A DNA stretch of 64,000 nucleotides from JALYXI01 sp963795835 (lineage in GTDB: Bacteria > Acidobacteriota > Terriglobia > Bryobacterales > Bryobacteraceae): contig CAWCJC010000009.1 in NCBI GenBank assembly GCA_963795835.1, positions 372,001 through 436,000 of the forward strand. The letters run 5' to 3'. The translations under genes were made by a program, and so were the position numbers. The notes below the pieces were generated by a model. That model was not told the DNA's origin. It worked only from the letters and a program-made list of their open reading frames with translations, and searched no databases. The stretch's first letter is position 1. Each line of letters starts with the position of its first letter. Of this stretch, positions 37,245-45,251 are shown one piece after another.

Positions 37245-38042
37245 CTATAGGAATCGGAGACTAAGCAGTAAAAAGCAATCCAAGAACAATTCCAGCCGCC
37301 ACAAAGAAGGCGAACAAATATATAGGAGTCCAATCTCCGGGGTGACCGACGATCCTTTGGTTAACGCGTCATATCCGGGCGTAACGCGCTGTTGGTCCAA
37401 ATACACCGTATGGCTGCTTCGCGCGCGATTCATTCTGGCAAAGGCGCGCCTCTCCGCCCGTGTCACTACTTGCCGCACCTTTCGAAATTTTGGGCCAAAA
37501 CGCTCGGCGAAGCTGATGGAGGTGAGACCTGATATAGCGTGCCGAACTGTCTTGTCAAGAACTGCTTCAAATGCGGGGAAGTACTGTGCTGGGTTCATAT
37601 ATGTTCCAACATAGATGGTCTGATACTCTTCTTCGACGGTGTAATCGGCCGAGTCCCAAACCGGCCGGAGCATTCGAAGCAACTCTGGTCGATCGTCCGC
37701 TGCCGGTGTCCAGATCCAAAATCCAACATAGAGGGACTGAGACGGCTCTTCAGCCAGATCTATCCGAATTAAAAAGCCTGATCGCTCTGGATCCTTAATG
37801 CCAACCTCAATCACTTGCTCGGGTTGCTCCCCGCCCAGAGTGGGACTAAAAGAGAGCTTGCTAGTTGACGAAGCAACGCCGAGTTGCCTTAGTTCCCGAT
37901 CATGCGGCTCGAGTACCTGACGAACGCGGCCTCCAATCTCTTGGATAAAGCTATTAAGTGCCCCGACAGCAGGAAGGAATTCGCGGAGGCCTTCCCGAAG
38001 GAAGCGATCTGATTCAGCATCGCCGTATTTTGTAAGTTCCAT
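37245..38042 (-). CDS. Unrecognised protein, partner of PD-(D/E)XK nuclease; possible C-terminal membrane anchor
   Basis: A 265-residue protein that matches no family I know. It begins MELTKYGDAESDRFLREGL, has an alpha/beta core with SGFLIRIDLAEEPSQSLYVGFWIW and YTVEEEYQTIYVGTYMNP, and a basic segment VTRAERRAFARMNRAR near 195-215. The last 25 residues in frame are hydrophobic but odd. One base shifted (a -1 event near 37345-37378), the same DNA reads GHPGDWTPIYLFAFFVAAG and then IVLGLLFTA, stop at 37261, a textbook single transmembrane helix. So the true product may be tail-anchored. Two bases separate it from the upstream nuclease gene, so they form an operon. Codon use and GC are lower than in neighbouring core genes. 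Confidence 0.55.
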   Translation of the reverse strand: MELTKYGDAESDRFLREGLREFLPAVGALNSFIQEIGGRVRQVLEPHDRELRQLGVASSTSKLSFSPTLGGEQPEQVIEVGIKDPERSGFLIRIDLAEEPSQSLYVGFWIWTPAADDRPELLRMLRPVWDSADYTVEEEYQTIYVGTYMNPAQYFPAFEAVLDKTVRHAISGLTSISFAERFGPKFRKVRQVVTRAERRAFARMNRARSSHTVYLDQQRVTPGYDALTKGSSVTPEIGLLYICSPSLWRLELFLDCFLLLSLRFL

Positions 38043-38044
38043 AG

Positions 38045-38908
38045 CTAGGTTGTCCAGTCCAAATATCCTCTAAGGTGATCGACGGTTCTGGGCAGTGCAA
38101 TGAGATCCTTTTCAGATGTGGCCAGTCCAAGGATGTTTTGCTCGACAGCCCCGATAAACGCGAGCAACAATGCGGCAGTCAGGCAGTTCTTCTTGGCAGC
38201 AACGCTCGGAGCCATTCGGCGAAGACGAATGCATAACGTCGCCCACGAGAGAGGACGAAATCCATGTAAGTCGAATCCTGCTGCATCCACTGACAGGAAG
38301 ATCCGTTCTGCATCAGGTGCAAATTCGGAATACGACCGTTGCTTCAGCAAGTCCTCGCTGGAGAAGCATTTCGTCTTAATCTCAAGAACGCAGAGAGCCT
38401 CTGATCCTTGTCTAATCAACAAATCTAGGCGGCCGTAGCCGGAACCGTCTGAATAACATATTGGAACCTCACATTCTATTTCAACCGCTAAGCTCGCCTC
38501 ACGCGAGCGGACCTGCAGCCCAAGCACTTCACTAATCTGCTCCCAGTCTCTTAGCTGCTGCAATGACCACTGCAGCCACATAGAATAGGATTCCTCGCGC
38601 TGTGGTCGAAGCCAGGAGTGCAAGCCGAGTTCGCAGGTCAGTGGATCAGAGAGCGGAGCCAGATGAGTGTTGGACTTGCTCAGTAAATCTCGAAATGCTC
38701 CAGATCTGCTTCGACCGAAATCCTCAAGCAAAACCGTCAGTTTTGAGGCTGCCTGCCAAGATTGCATCGAGGCTTGATGCCAGCGCGAGCGGGGCCGCCG
38801 GTGCCCAGCCCACCAACGCAGAACTGTCAGGTGTGACTCTACAAACGTTGTGAACAACTCCCAAGAATACTCGATACCGTTCTTGAGAACTACTATTTGC
38901 ACGAACAC
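38045..38908 (-). CDS. PD-(D/E)XK nuclease superfamily protein
   Basis: A 287-residue protein with a recognisable PD-(D/E)XK core: YGRLDLLIRQGSEALCVLEIKTKC, in which the Asp of RLDLLI and the Glu-x-Lys of LEIKTK are the catalytic residues, with KQRSYSEF following. Upstream, LRPQREESYSMWLQWSLQQL resembles the helical segment found before this core in many stand-alone PD-(D/E)XK proteins of defence islands. The N-terminal 90 residues are helical and not recognised. It is the first gene of a two-gene operon with an unknown, perhaps membrane-anchored partner. DNA cleavage is inferred from the motif, and a role in phage defence from context only. Confidence 0.75.
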   Translation of the reverse strand: MFVQIVVLKNGIEYSWELFTTFVESHLTVLRWWAGHRRPRSRWHQASMQSWQAASKLTVLLEDFGRSRSGAFRDLLSKSNTHLAPLSDPLTCELGLHSWLRPQREESYSMWLQWSLQQLRDWEQISEVLGLQVRSREASLAVEIECEVPICYSDGSGYGRLDLLIRQGSEALCVLEIKTKCFSSEDLLKQRSYSEFAPDAERIFLSVDAAGFDLHGFRPLSWATLCIRLRRMAPSVAAKKNCLTAALLLAFIGAVEQNILGLATSEKDLIALPRTVDHLRGYLDWTT

Positions 38909-39015
38909 GTGTTCAAGGAATTTAGGCCGACTTGAACGAAGCCGCTGGCGCGGCAGCCGACCTGGGCATTCCGGTAGTGTGAAGAATATTGTTGTCGCAG
39001 AGGAAGGAGTTCTCT

Positions 39016-39180
39016 ATGACAGCAAGGCTCATCGAGCAGATGCGGGAAGAACGAATTCGCCGCAACTACGCCGAAACAACAATCTACTCTTACATTCGAG
39101 CAATTAGACACATTGCAAACCACATAGCCAAGCCGCTCGATCAGCTCGGCCCTGATGACCTTCGTTCCTATCACGCCCAT
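39016..39180 (+). pseudogene. Tyrosine recombinase fragment (IS91-associated integrase N-terminus)
   Basis: ATG 39016 has a good RBS (AGGAAGGAG at 39001-39009). The first 55 codons give TARLIEQMREERIRRNY...TTIYSYIRAIRHIANH...LDQLGPDDLRSYHAHL, the SAM-like N-terminal domain of phage-integrase-type recombinases that accompany IS91 transposases. The catalytic domain is absent. At about 39180 the reading joins transposase sequence in another frame. Confidence 0.75.
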
Positions 39181-39965
39181 TTGCCGCTGCCATGCTGGAG
39201 GTTGCAGCGAATCCGAAGCGGCTCGGAGCTTAGATTGGGTTTACCAGCATCCTGCATACCTTGGGACAGAATCTTTCTCTTCATCCCCATGTTCATTGCG
39301 TTGTGCCAGGCGGCGGTCTCACACCTGACCGAAGGCAGTGGGTTGCGGGGCGGCGCCCATTCTTCCTGCCGGTCAAGGGTCTGAGCCGCGTCTTCGCGGC
39401 AAGTTCGTGGAGGGAGTGCGGCAAGCATATGTTGCAAAGCTTCACTTACCCGCTGCTCTTACAAACCTAAATGAACCAAGGCAGTTCAATGTTTTCGTCA
39501 ACAGTTTGTTTCAGCAGGACTGGGTCGTTTGCGCAAAGCCTGCGTTCGGCGGACCGACCCAGGTACTTCGCTACCTAGGCCGTTACACGCATCGCGTTGC
39601 CATCAGCAATCATCGATTGTTGGCCTTCGATGGTGACAGCGTTACATTCCGGTGGAAAGACTATGCGCATGGCAACAAGCAGCGCATGATGACACTCACC
39701 GCACCCGACTTCCTGCAACGATTCACTCAACACATACTGCCACGTGCCTTCGTCCGCATCCGGCACTTTGGGTTTCTTGCCAATCCAGAGTTTGCTGTCG
39801 ATTGTGCGGCACTGTCTTGCGGCCGATCGGCCAAAGCTGGAAGCCCTCTCCAAGATTCCGGAAAAGCAACTCTGGCTGTGTCCGCGGTGCGGCACTGAAA
39901 TGACCATCGGGCCAAACCTGTCGGCTGGCCAACTTGCCCGATGCAGGGCAATCAACAGTTCGTAA
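39181..39965 (+). pseudogene. IS91-family transposase, truncated and frameshifted
   Basis: The recognisable part starts at AAMLEVAANPKRLGA, is interrupted by TAG at 39231-39233 where intact homologues have Glu, and resumes as IGFTSILHTLGQNLSLHPHVH and CVVPGGGLTPDRRQW. A one-base loss near 39397 precedes GKFVEGVRQAYVAKLHLP. Then come PTQVLRYLGRYTHRVAISNH and FRWKDYAHGNKQRMMTL of the Y2 transposase domain, a one-base gain near 39780, and the C-terminal Cys motif LWLCPRCGTEMTIG. The N-terminal zinc-finger half is missing. Clearly a real pseudogene, unlike most other frame breaks here. Confidence 0.85.
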
Positions 39966-40421
39966 AACCCACGCATTTCAGGCGCCCCAACGTGCCTCTC
40001 GGCGCGTTCGCCCACTGCGTCCAAGTCCCGTAACTGGTCTATCGCAGCCGACTCTCTCGCAGCCCCGCTTCCCTATAATGATCGTTCTGTTGCCCGTGTT
40101 CTCTTTTCCGGCTACTCGCTTTTTCTTTGTTCCTCTGCCAAGCGAGTAGACTCCGAAACAAAAGCCCTAGGATCTCCATAGCGCACGCTGGCCGCCGCGC
40201 CAGCGGCTTCCTTCAAGTCGCCTCTATCGGAACTGACTCGCCCCGCGCACTGCCATTCCTGAAGTTCGCCTCCCGAGTCAGTCCCGACAGAGCGCTAATG
40301 ACATATCGTTCCTAATCCGTTCAACCTCCGGATTGCTCACGATTCATATAATCGGTCGACGATGCGCCAGCAGAAAGAGTAAACCGATCTTAATCCGCAA
40401 AAGATTCAGACATCCAAAGCG
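39966..40421 (+). other. Non-coding tail of IS91 remnant and intergenic DNA
   Basis: No credible gene in these 450 bases. Small ORFs lack RBS and protein-like composition. The region holds the inverted repeat 40228-40286, which may be the terminus-type hairpin of the IS91 element, and the 3' flank of the STAND gene from about 40300. Confidence 0.5.
40228..40286 (+). repeat. Inverted repeat near right end of IS91 remnant
   Basis: CGGAACTGACTCG (40228-40240) and CGAGTCAGTCCCG (40274-40286) pair over 13 bases with one mismatch around a 33-base loop. Position downstream of the transposase fits a replication-terminus (or origin-type) hairpin of IS91-like elements, but this assignment is inference. 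Confidence 0.5.
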
Positions 40422-43400
40422 TTACTCAAAACTCTGATCAAGCTCTTTATTCAGGGCCGATTCGCGGATTTTTTCTCTGACTATCCATTCCTGTATGCGC
40501 TGTTTCTCCTGAGTGATTGCGCTCTGCAACGTTGTATATTGTTCAAGCTGGTCGAGCAAGTGCGAATGTTTTTCCAACTCGGTTGAAAGCGAACCTGCCC
40601 ATCCGCTAGAAGGCCTAAACCGAACAACAAATTCTTGAAGCACCCGGTCGGGTTCTGGCGAGCATTGAAGAAACTGAAGAGCTAAGCTCGTCCACTTCAA
40701 TAATCCATTTCCAGTCGGCTCACAGAAAGTGATTACACGTGCCATGGCAGGATATCGCTTTGCTGGCTTTTCGTGGCACCAATGAAGTGATACCGCCGCG
40801 GGTACCGCATCGAGCGGCTGTTTGTGAACGCTAGCTTCAACTAACAGATCAATGCCACTTTCAAGCTCGACATCGCTTCCACCGCACAGTCCGTCAAGGG
40901 CGCCACAGGGCTGCGCGCTAAATAGCTCCGCAATAAAATGACTGTGGCAACTTGCATACGTATCATAGTTTGAACAAGCATCTCTCAAATTTTTAGCGAC
41001 TTCGACAGTTACCTCAATACCCTCTGTGCCGAAAAGGCAATGTTTGGCAAGCCTGTCCATATCGTAATCGTTCCGATCATCTCTTGCCTCAAACTTGGCG
41101 CTGCGCAATAATTCACGTCCCGCGTCTAGAAATTGTTGTGGGACAGCTTGACCCCGATCGTTGTCGGAGTGTATCCGCATCGCTAAGATTTGAACAGCGA
41201 CGTGATGACCACCCGGCACCCCTGCGATATTTAGGACGAGTTCTCTTAGATCCAACGGGCAGATAAGGTCGGTTGCTCGACCGTATGCCAGCGACACAAA
41301 ACTCTGTATCGGCGTATTTTTCAGGAGTATCGCGCGATTCAGTCGGGCAACACCGCCGCTGTCTAGCGGGACTGAGGTTTGCAGATATGGATACAAAGGT
41401 GCGAGCACTCCGTGGTTAAGGCTACCGTCCAATAACGCGCATGCCAGCTCCGGCTTTGTGTCGTGCAGCCCGGCAACGAAGCCTAAGAGTACCTGAGTTT
41501 TGCGCTGAGTCTCTTCTGTCCTTTCAAATGCGTTGACTAGACGATCCCACATGCCTTCGGCATCCACTGCGGCACGCCCTAAGCCTCGGCCAAAAGACCA
41601 CAATCGTCCAGTACCGCTGACCAGTGCATGAACCACACCGTCGAATACGCTGCCGTCAGCTGCGGTAGTTCTTCCGAGTTCCTCAGCAAGGGCTTCCGTT
41701 TGCGCCGTCCTAGCCGGAAAATCACTATCAGCTTCGCTTTCCGGATCGCCAAAGCTAATGTCTTGCCAGCCTGATGACAAAACCACTGATTCAACCTGCT
41801 CAATGAGGTTTGCTGGCCGCAAGTCCCGCTCAAGAGCAACTAGCCGACTAAGAGGCTGCCCGCTAAGATTCTCGCCATCTGAATCGAGAGCCTCTCGAAC
41901 GCAAAGCCAACCTTTCGGCCAAAAGCGCACGTTGTTGATCTTTCGAAAAAGATGCTCAAGTTGTTCGTAAACGATTCCGCTTTGCCACAGATTACGAAAC
42001 TGTCCGGCCAGCGCGTTGCGTACCTCCTCGCTATTGTTTTCCGTGCCACAAGCAGTGTCTTCTACAAATTGCAAAGCCTTTACGAACCAACTTCTTAGGT
42101 CTTCTTGGTTGCCCGGCCAATAACCGTAATTGCGCCGACGCGCGCCGAAGTTCAAATCACCAACCGCCATGAAGTGTTGCGCTTTTAACATCTCTTTCAG
42201 GCCTGCCAAACCGAGGGCCCGACATTTTGTGTCAGGGGAATTGATAAGTTTGTTCAGAACCGCCATTCTTTGTTCGATTGTCGCGAGAGTGCCGGAAAGA
42301 TAAAGTTGAAAGAGTGAAGCAAACAGCTGGCGACCGTGCGTTTGTTCATTCGGTTTGTAGGCGATTAAAATTTCAACCATGAGCGTCGCGCTCCGCTCGA
42401 AGTGAACACTTTCAAAAGCTAGGCTTTTAACTAAATCCAAATATGGCTCGCCTGCTTGCGGATATTGCCCGCAAACTCGCTTAAGCGTCGCGAGCACCTG
42501 TTCCGGAGCGGCAGGTGCAATATTCTTAAGAACTTCTTGGTGAAGGTTGTCGAAATTCAGAACATCCTCTAGAATTCCGCCCGGCCCGAGCCACAGATCA
42601 GCGATTTTCTTCGCCTCCGTGCTTGCATGTAGGTAGCCGAGACGACGAGAAAAGGATTTCAACAGCCGCCCACAGGGGGCGCGTAGAATTTTTGCTTCGA
42701 CAAGTATATAGGGGATCGTTTGAAGAGCTCGTGCCGCGAGGCGATCCGCGAGCGCTTGAGGAAGAACGGCTCGCCACACTCCACGGCCCTGGATAAGATC
42801 GCGCCGTCGCAGTTCGGCTACGTTGTGGTAAACATCCTGCGCAGTTTTGCCGACGATTGCACCTAGCCGAGCCAACTCAGATCCATCCCCTTCTACGATG
42901 TCTTCGCCGTGGAAAGAGTACACCAGCGAGCAGGCCTGCGCGACAAGGTACAAGGAAGGATCAGGCTCATGGCGCTGATGGAAAAGACGCTGGAATAGCT
43001 GATCGTCGCCCAATCCAGCTACGGAAGAACCACGCTCCATCGTTTCGGCGAGCGCTATTGCGACGCGGGAGTTTCCTTCCGAAAACCTTGCGATCCTACG
43101 CACGTCTATTTGCGAGATTTCTATAAATCTTTGTCGTAGGAGTTTCTCGATGAGATCAGTAGAAGACGTTTGTAGAGTGAAGACTTCCGTCCCCTCAGGC
43201 TGGTCTTCCCGAATATCGTACTCAACGGTAATCAAGCTTACCTTGCTGTTCTTCTGTCGACAAGTCTCGGACAATCGCGAGTGGAGCTCTGCGGGGCAAT
43301 TATCAACAACCATAAATGCTTGCGTCCCACCGAGGACAAAGTCCGACAAGAGCTGAGTTGGCCTTGGCTCGGGGTTATCCGCAATGTTGGTGTAAAGTGC

Positions 43401-44201
43401 AGACAAAGGATTCAGGCTCTCTTCTCCGACGCGATCGTCAAAAAGTGCTTGCAAGAGTCGCGTTTTTCCCACCCCTGATAAACCAACTAATCGGACGCAA
43501 CCCCTAGGTTGCCCGAGTTTCTGACGTATAAGGCGAATGCCTTCGAGCGCAGAAACTCCGGCAATTAGATCGTCTTTATTGACGTGAAGCCGAAGCTTAT
43601 CATCGAACAAGTATTCCGCGCTAACCGGTTCCGGCAAATATGACCAAGGTCCGTAGGACTGCCAACCAGTAATGGCCCGACCAGCGAGGTCTCTGACCCA
43701 TGGAATTAACCCCTCATGCGACTGTATCCAACTTGAGATCCGTGTGCGGTCGTAGAAATCGACAAGTATTTGGTCCGCATTGTTTTCTCCTTGTATACAT
43801 TCCTTCATCGCATCGCGGCGATTAGCCAACACCGAATCAGCTAAAGATCCAAGTGAACTAACAATGATGTAGGCACCATTTTGTTCAGCAAGCTTAAGTA
43901 TCGCAGGTCGAATATTCCCCCCAGGTCGCATTTCATTAAGGATCTCGGAACGAGGCATATCTTGCCGTTTAACCTGAAAGCCGGTGGCTGGCCTGGGTAC
44001 AAAGCCTTCGATCACGGTGCTATTTGATAGAGCGACTCTAACGTCGATGCCGCCGTCAGCTGCGTTCTGATTGCCGCCCCACGTAACGTGCGCCGCACTC
44101 AATCCGCGTCTACGAAGCTCCGCTTCGCATAAACGCGCAACGACAGCACGGAGTTTCTCGTCGTCAAGGCGCGCGATATCATCCCCTGTGATTTCAAACA
44201 T
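40422..44201 (-). CDS. STAND-type P-loop NTPase with N-terminal Mrr-like nuclease domain (Avs-like candidate)
   Basis: A 1259-residue protein. Residues about 1-135 look like a Mrr-type PD-(D/E)XK nuclease: helix LRAVVARLCEAELRRRGL, then AADGGIDVRV (Asp49/Asp53) and GFQVKRQDM (QxK with Lys79), then AYIIVSSLGSLADS. Residues about 210-480 form a P-loop NTPase: Walker A GLSGVGKT (240-247), Walker B AFMVVDNCP (Asp300) and an arginine-rich RRIARFSEGNSRVAIALAE winged-helix-linked stretch. The remaining 750 residues are helical, without a family I recognise, probably a repeat-type sensor. This nuclease-NTPase-sensor order is that of Avs/STAND antiphage proteins. GC is lower than in flanking core genes. 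It is a single gene, divergent from hicBA. Confidence 0.72.
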   Translation of the reverse strand: MFEITGDDIARLDDEKLRAVVARLCEAELRRRGLSAAHVTWGGNQNAADGGIDVRVALSNSTVIEGFVPRPATGFQVKRQDMPRSEILNEMRPGGNIRPAILKLAEQNGAYIIVSSLGSLADSVLANRRDAMKECIQGENNADQILVDFYDRTRISSWIQSHEGLIPWVRDLAGRAITGWQSYGPWSYLPEPVSAEYLFDDKLRLHVNKDDLIAGVSALEGIRLIRQKLGQPRGCVRLVGLSGVGKTRLLQALFDDRVGEESLNPLSALYTNIADNPEPRPTQLLSDFVLGGTQAFMVVDNCPAELHSRLSETCRQKNSKVSLITVEYDIREDQPEGTEVFTLQTSSTDLIEKLLRQRFIEISQIDVRRIARFSEGNSRVAIALAETMERGSSVAGLGDDQLFQRLFHQRHEPDPSLYLVAQACSLVYSFHGEDIVEGDGSELARLGAIVGKTAQDVYHNVAELRRRDLIQGRGVWRAVLPQALADRLAARALQTIPYILVEAKILRAPCGRLLKSFSRRLGYLHASTEAKKIADLWLGPGGILEDVLNFDNLHQEVLKNIAPAAPEQVLATLKRVCGQYPQAGEPYLDLVKSLAFESVHFERSATLMVEILIAYKPNEQTHGRQLFASLFQLYLSGTLATIEQRMAVLNKLINSPDTKCRALGLAGLKEMLKAQHFMAVGDLNFGARRRNYGYWPGNQEDLRSWFVKALQFVEDTACGTENNSEEVRNALAGQFRNLWQSGIVYEQLEHLFRKINNVRFWPKGWLCVREALDSDGENLSGQPLSRLVALERDLRPANLIEQVESVVLSSGWQDISFGDPESEADSDFPARTAQTEALAEELGRTTAADGSVFDGVVHALVSGTGRLWSFGRGLGRAAVDAEGMWDRLVNAFERTEETQRKTQVLLGFVAGLHDTKPELACALLDGSLNHGVLAPLYPYLQTSVPLDSGGVARLNRAILLKNTPIQSFVSLAYGRATDLICPLDLRELVLNIAGVPGGHHVAVQILAMRIHSDNDRGQAVPQQFLDAGRELLRSAKFEARDDRNDYDMDRLAKHCLFGTEGIEVTVEVAKNLRDACSNYDTYASCHSHFIAELFSAQPCGALDGLCGGSDVELESGIDLLVEASVHKQPLDAVPAAVSLHWCHEKPAKRYPAMARVITFCEPTGNGLLKWTSLALQFLQCSPEPDRVLQEFVVRFRPSSGWAGSLSTELEKHSHLLDQLEQYTTLQSAITQEKQRIQEWIVREKIRESALNKELDQSFE

Positions 44202-44646
44202 AGAAAGCGTTCTTTTGCATCAGTATAAAGGCCGAGGGTGCTGTTTTATGAAAGCACAGGCGAGCTAATCGCCTGGTCCAAACAGCTGATGAGCCGGGAA
44301 GTGGCTTTTAACTCTCGGCATTTTGACCCAAACCGAAGCGCATCGCTCCCGATGAACGCGCCAGCATTCTGAAGGCTGAGGTATTCTAGTCTCCAACCGT
44401 CGAAGTTACAAGGTTTCCGATTCGCACCGCTCCAGGTAAATCACTTTCGGCGGCGCACTGGTAAACGGCCGGAAAATCATCCTGCTCCAGGTCCGGTGCT
44501 CATCGAGTATCTGGTTCTCAGTTCCTCCCGGCTCCCAGCCATGCCAACACATTCCACAGGGTAATCCAGCCCGCGAACGCACAAACCCGTTCGCTGCGCG
44601 TTCCGGCGCTGCGCCAAGTGCCTACAATGGAGGAGAGGATACAAAC
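44202..44646 (+). other. Intergenic region with possible gene debris
   Basis: About 445 bases between the STAND gene and hicB. It should hold the promoters of both. One 48-codon minus-strand ORF (44406-44552) has a protein-like sequence without RBS, and a short open plus-strand stretch around 44240-44370 also reads like coding debris. No terminator or RNA gene was seen. Confidence 0.4.
44406..44552 (-). CDS. Small ORF, possible gene remnant
   Basis: A 48-residue frame from ATG 44552: CWHGWEPGGTENQILDEH, then RTWSRMIFRPFTSAPPKV and IYLERCESETL. The composition looks like real protein rather than antisense shadow, and the frame stays open a little further upstream. There is no clear RBS and I recognise no family. 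It may be the 3' end of a gene lost when the island formed, or chance. Confidence 0.2.
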   Translation of the reverse strand: MCWHGWEPGGTENQILDEHRTWSRMIFRPFTSAPPKVIYLERCESETL

Positions 44647-44862
44647 GTGCCGCGACAGTTCGATGTTGTGATTGAGCGCGATTCAGAAGGCTTTTTCATA
44701 GCTTCGGTGCCCCAGATGCCCGGTTGCCATACGCAAGCGCGCTCTCTCGACGAGGTCTCCGAACGTATCCGTGAAGCCATTGCGCTTTGCCTTGAAGTTG
44801 AAGGTGGACCAGAGCAAGAATTAGAATTCGTTGGTATCCAACGGGTGACCATCGCGGCATGA
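44647..44862 (+). CDS. hicB: HicB-family antitoxin
   Basis: A 71-residue HicB-type antitoxin with only the partial RNase H-like domain: FDVVIERDSEGFFIASVPQM then PGCHTQARSLDEVSERIREAI, typical of the UPF0150 family. The DNA-binding helix-turn-helix or ribbon-helix-helix tail of longer HicB proteins is missing, so autoregulation may need another factor. The start is GTG 44647, with GGAGGAGAGGA upstream at about 44630-44640. It overlaps hicA as ATGA at 44859-44862. Antitoxin-first order is common for this short HicB type. Confidence 0.88.
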   Translation: MPRQFDVVIERDSEGFFIASVPQMPGCHTQARSLDEVSERIREAIALCLEVEGGPEQELEFVGIQRVTIAA

Positions 44863-45083
44863 GCCGCACCCCGCGTCTTACGGGTTCAGAACTCATTGAC
44901 GCGCTCACGAAAGCTGGTTTCGGCACACTGCGGGTCAAAGGCAGCCATCATTTTCTCCGTCACCAGGACGGCCGGACCACGGTCATCCCCGTGCACTCAG
45001 GCGAAACAATTGGCCCCGGCCTGCTGCACAAAATACTCCGGGATTGCCAAATCACGGCAGAGCGCCTTTCAGAACTGCTTTGA
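44859..45083 (+). CDS. hicA: HicA-family mRNA interferase toxin
   Basis: A 74-residue HicA toxin with the double-stranded-RNA-binding-like fold. The signature is FGTLRVKGSHHFLRHQDGR with the catalytic His in GSHHF, followed by TVIPVHSGETIGPGLLHKIL and RDCQIT. HicA cleaves mRNA without ribosomes and is neutralised by HicB. Start and RBS are coupled to hicB through the ATGA overlap. The pair is intact and lies at the edge of the accessory island. Confidence 0.92.
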   Translation: MSRTPRLTGSELIDALTKAGFGTLRVKGSHHFLRHQDGRTTVIPVHSGETIGPGLLHKILRDCQITAERLSELL

Positions 45084-45251
45084 CGAACCACTTACTCCTG
45101 CTACCCGCGATTTTAAACTCAGAGACTCCGGTCGTTGTCCAATAACAACCTCATGCAGGTAAATTCGAATACGGCAGCTTTTTACCAAATTTCCAAGCTA
45201 CCGCGATTCCCGTCACCAAAGTTCCAAGCGCTCTAACCCTTTCAAAACACA

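Larger units (their letters stand above)
39001..40290 (+). mobile_element. Decayed IS91-family element
   Basis: A remnant of an IS91-type rolling-circle transposon. It contains the N-terminus of an accompanying tyrosine recombinase fused by deletion to the middle of the Y2-type transposase, then a non-coding tail with an inverted repeat near its right end. The transposase has one nonsense codon and two frame changes, so it cannot move by itself. It sits between two minus-strand accessory operons. The exact boundaries are not visible, because IS91 elements make no target duplication or terminal inverted repeats. Confidence 0.72.

Noticed and set aside
37245..44201. One multi-gene defence system joining the nuclease operon and the STAND gene
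   Set aside because: They are separated by an IS91 remnant and about 1.5 kb of non-coding or decayed DNA; STAND proteins of this type usually act alone.
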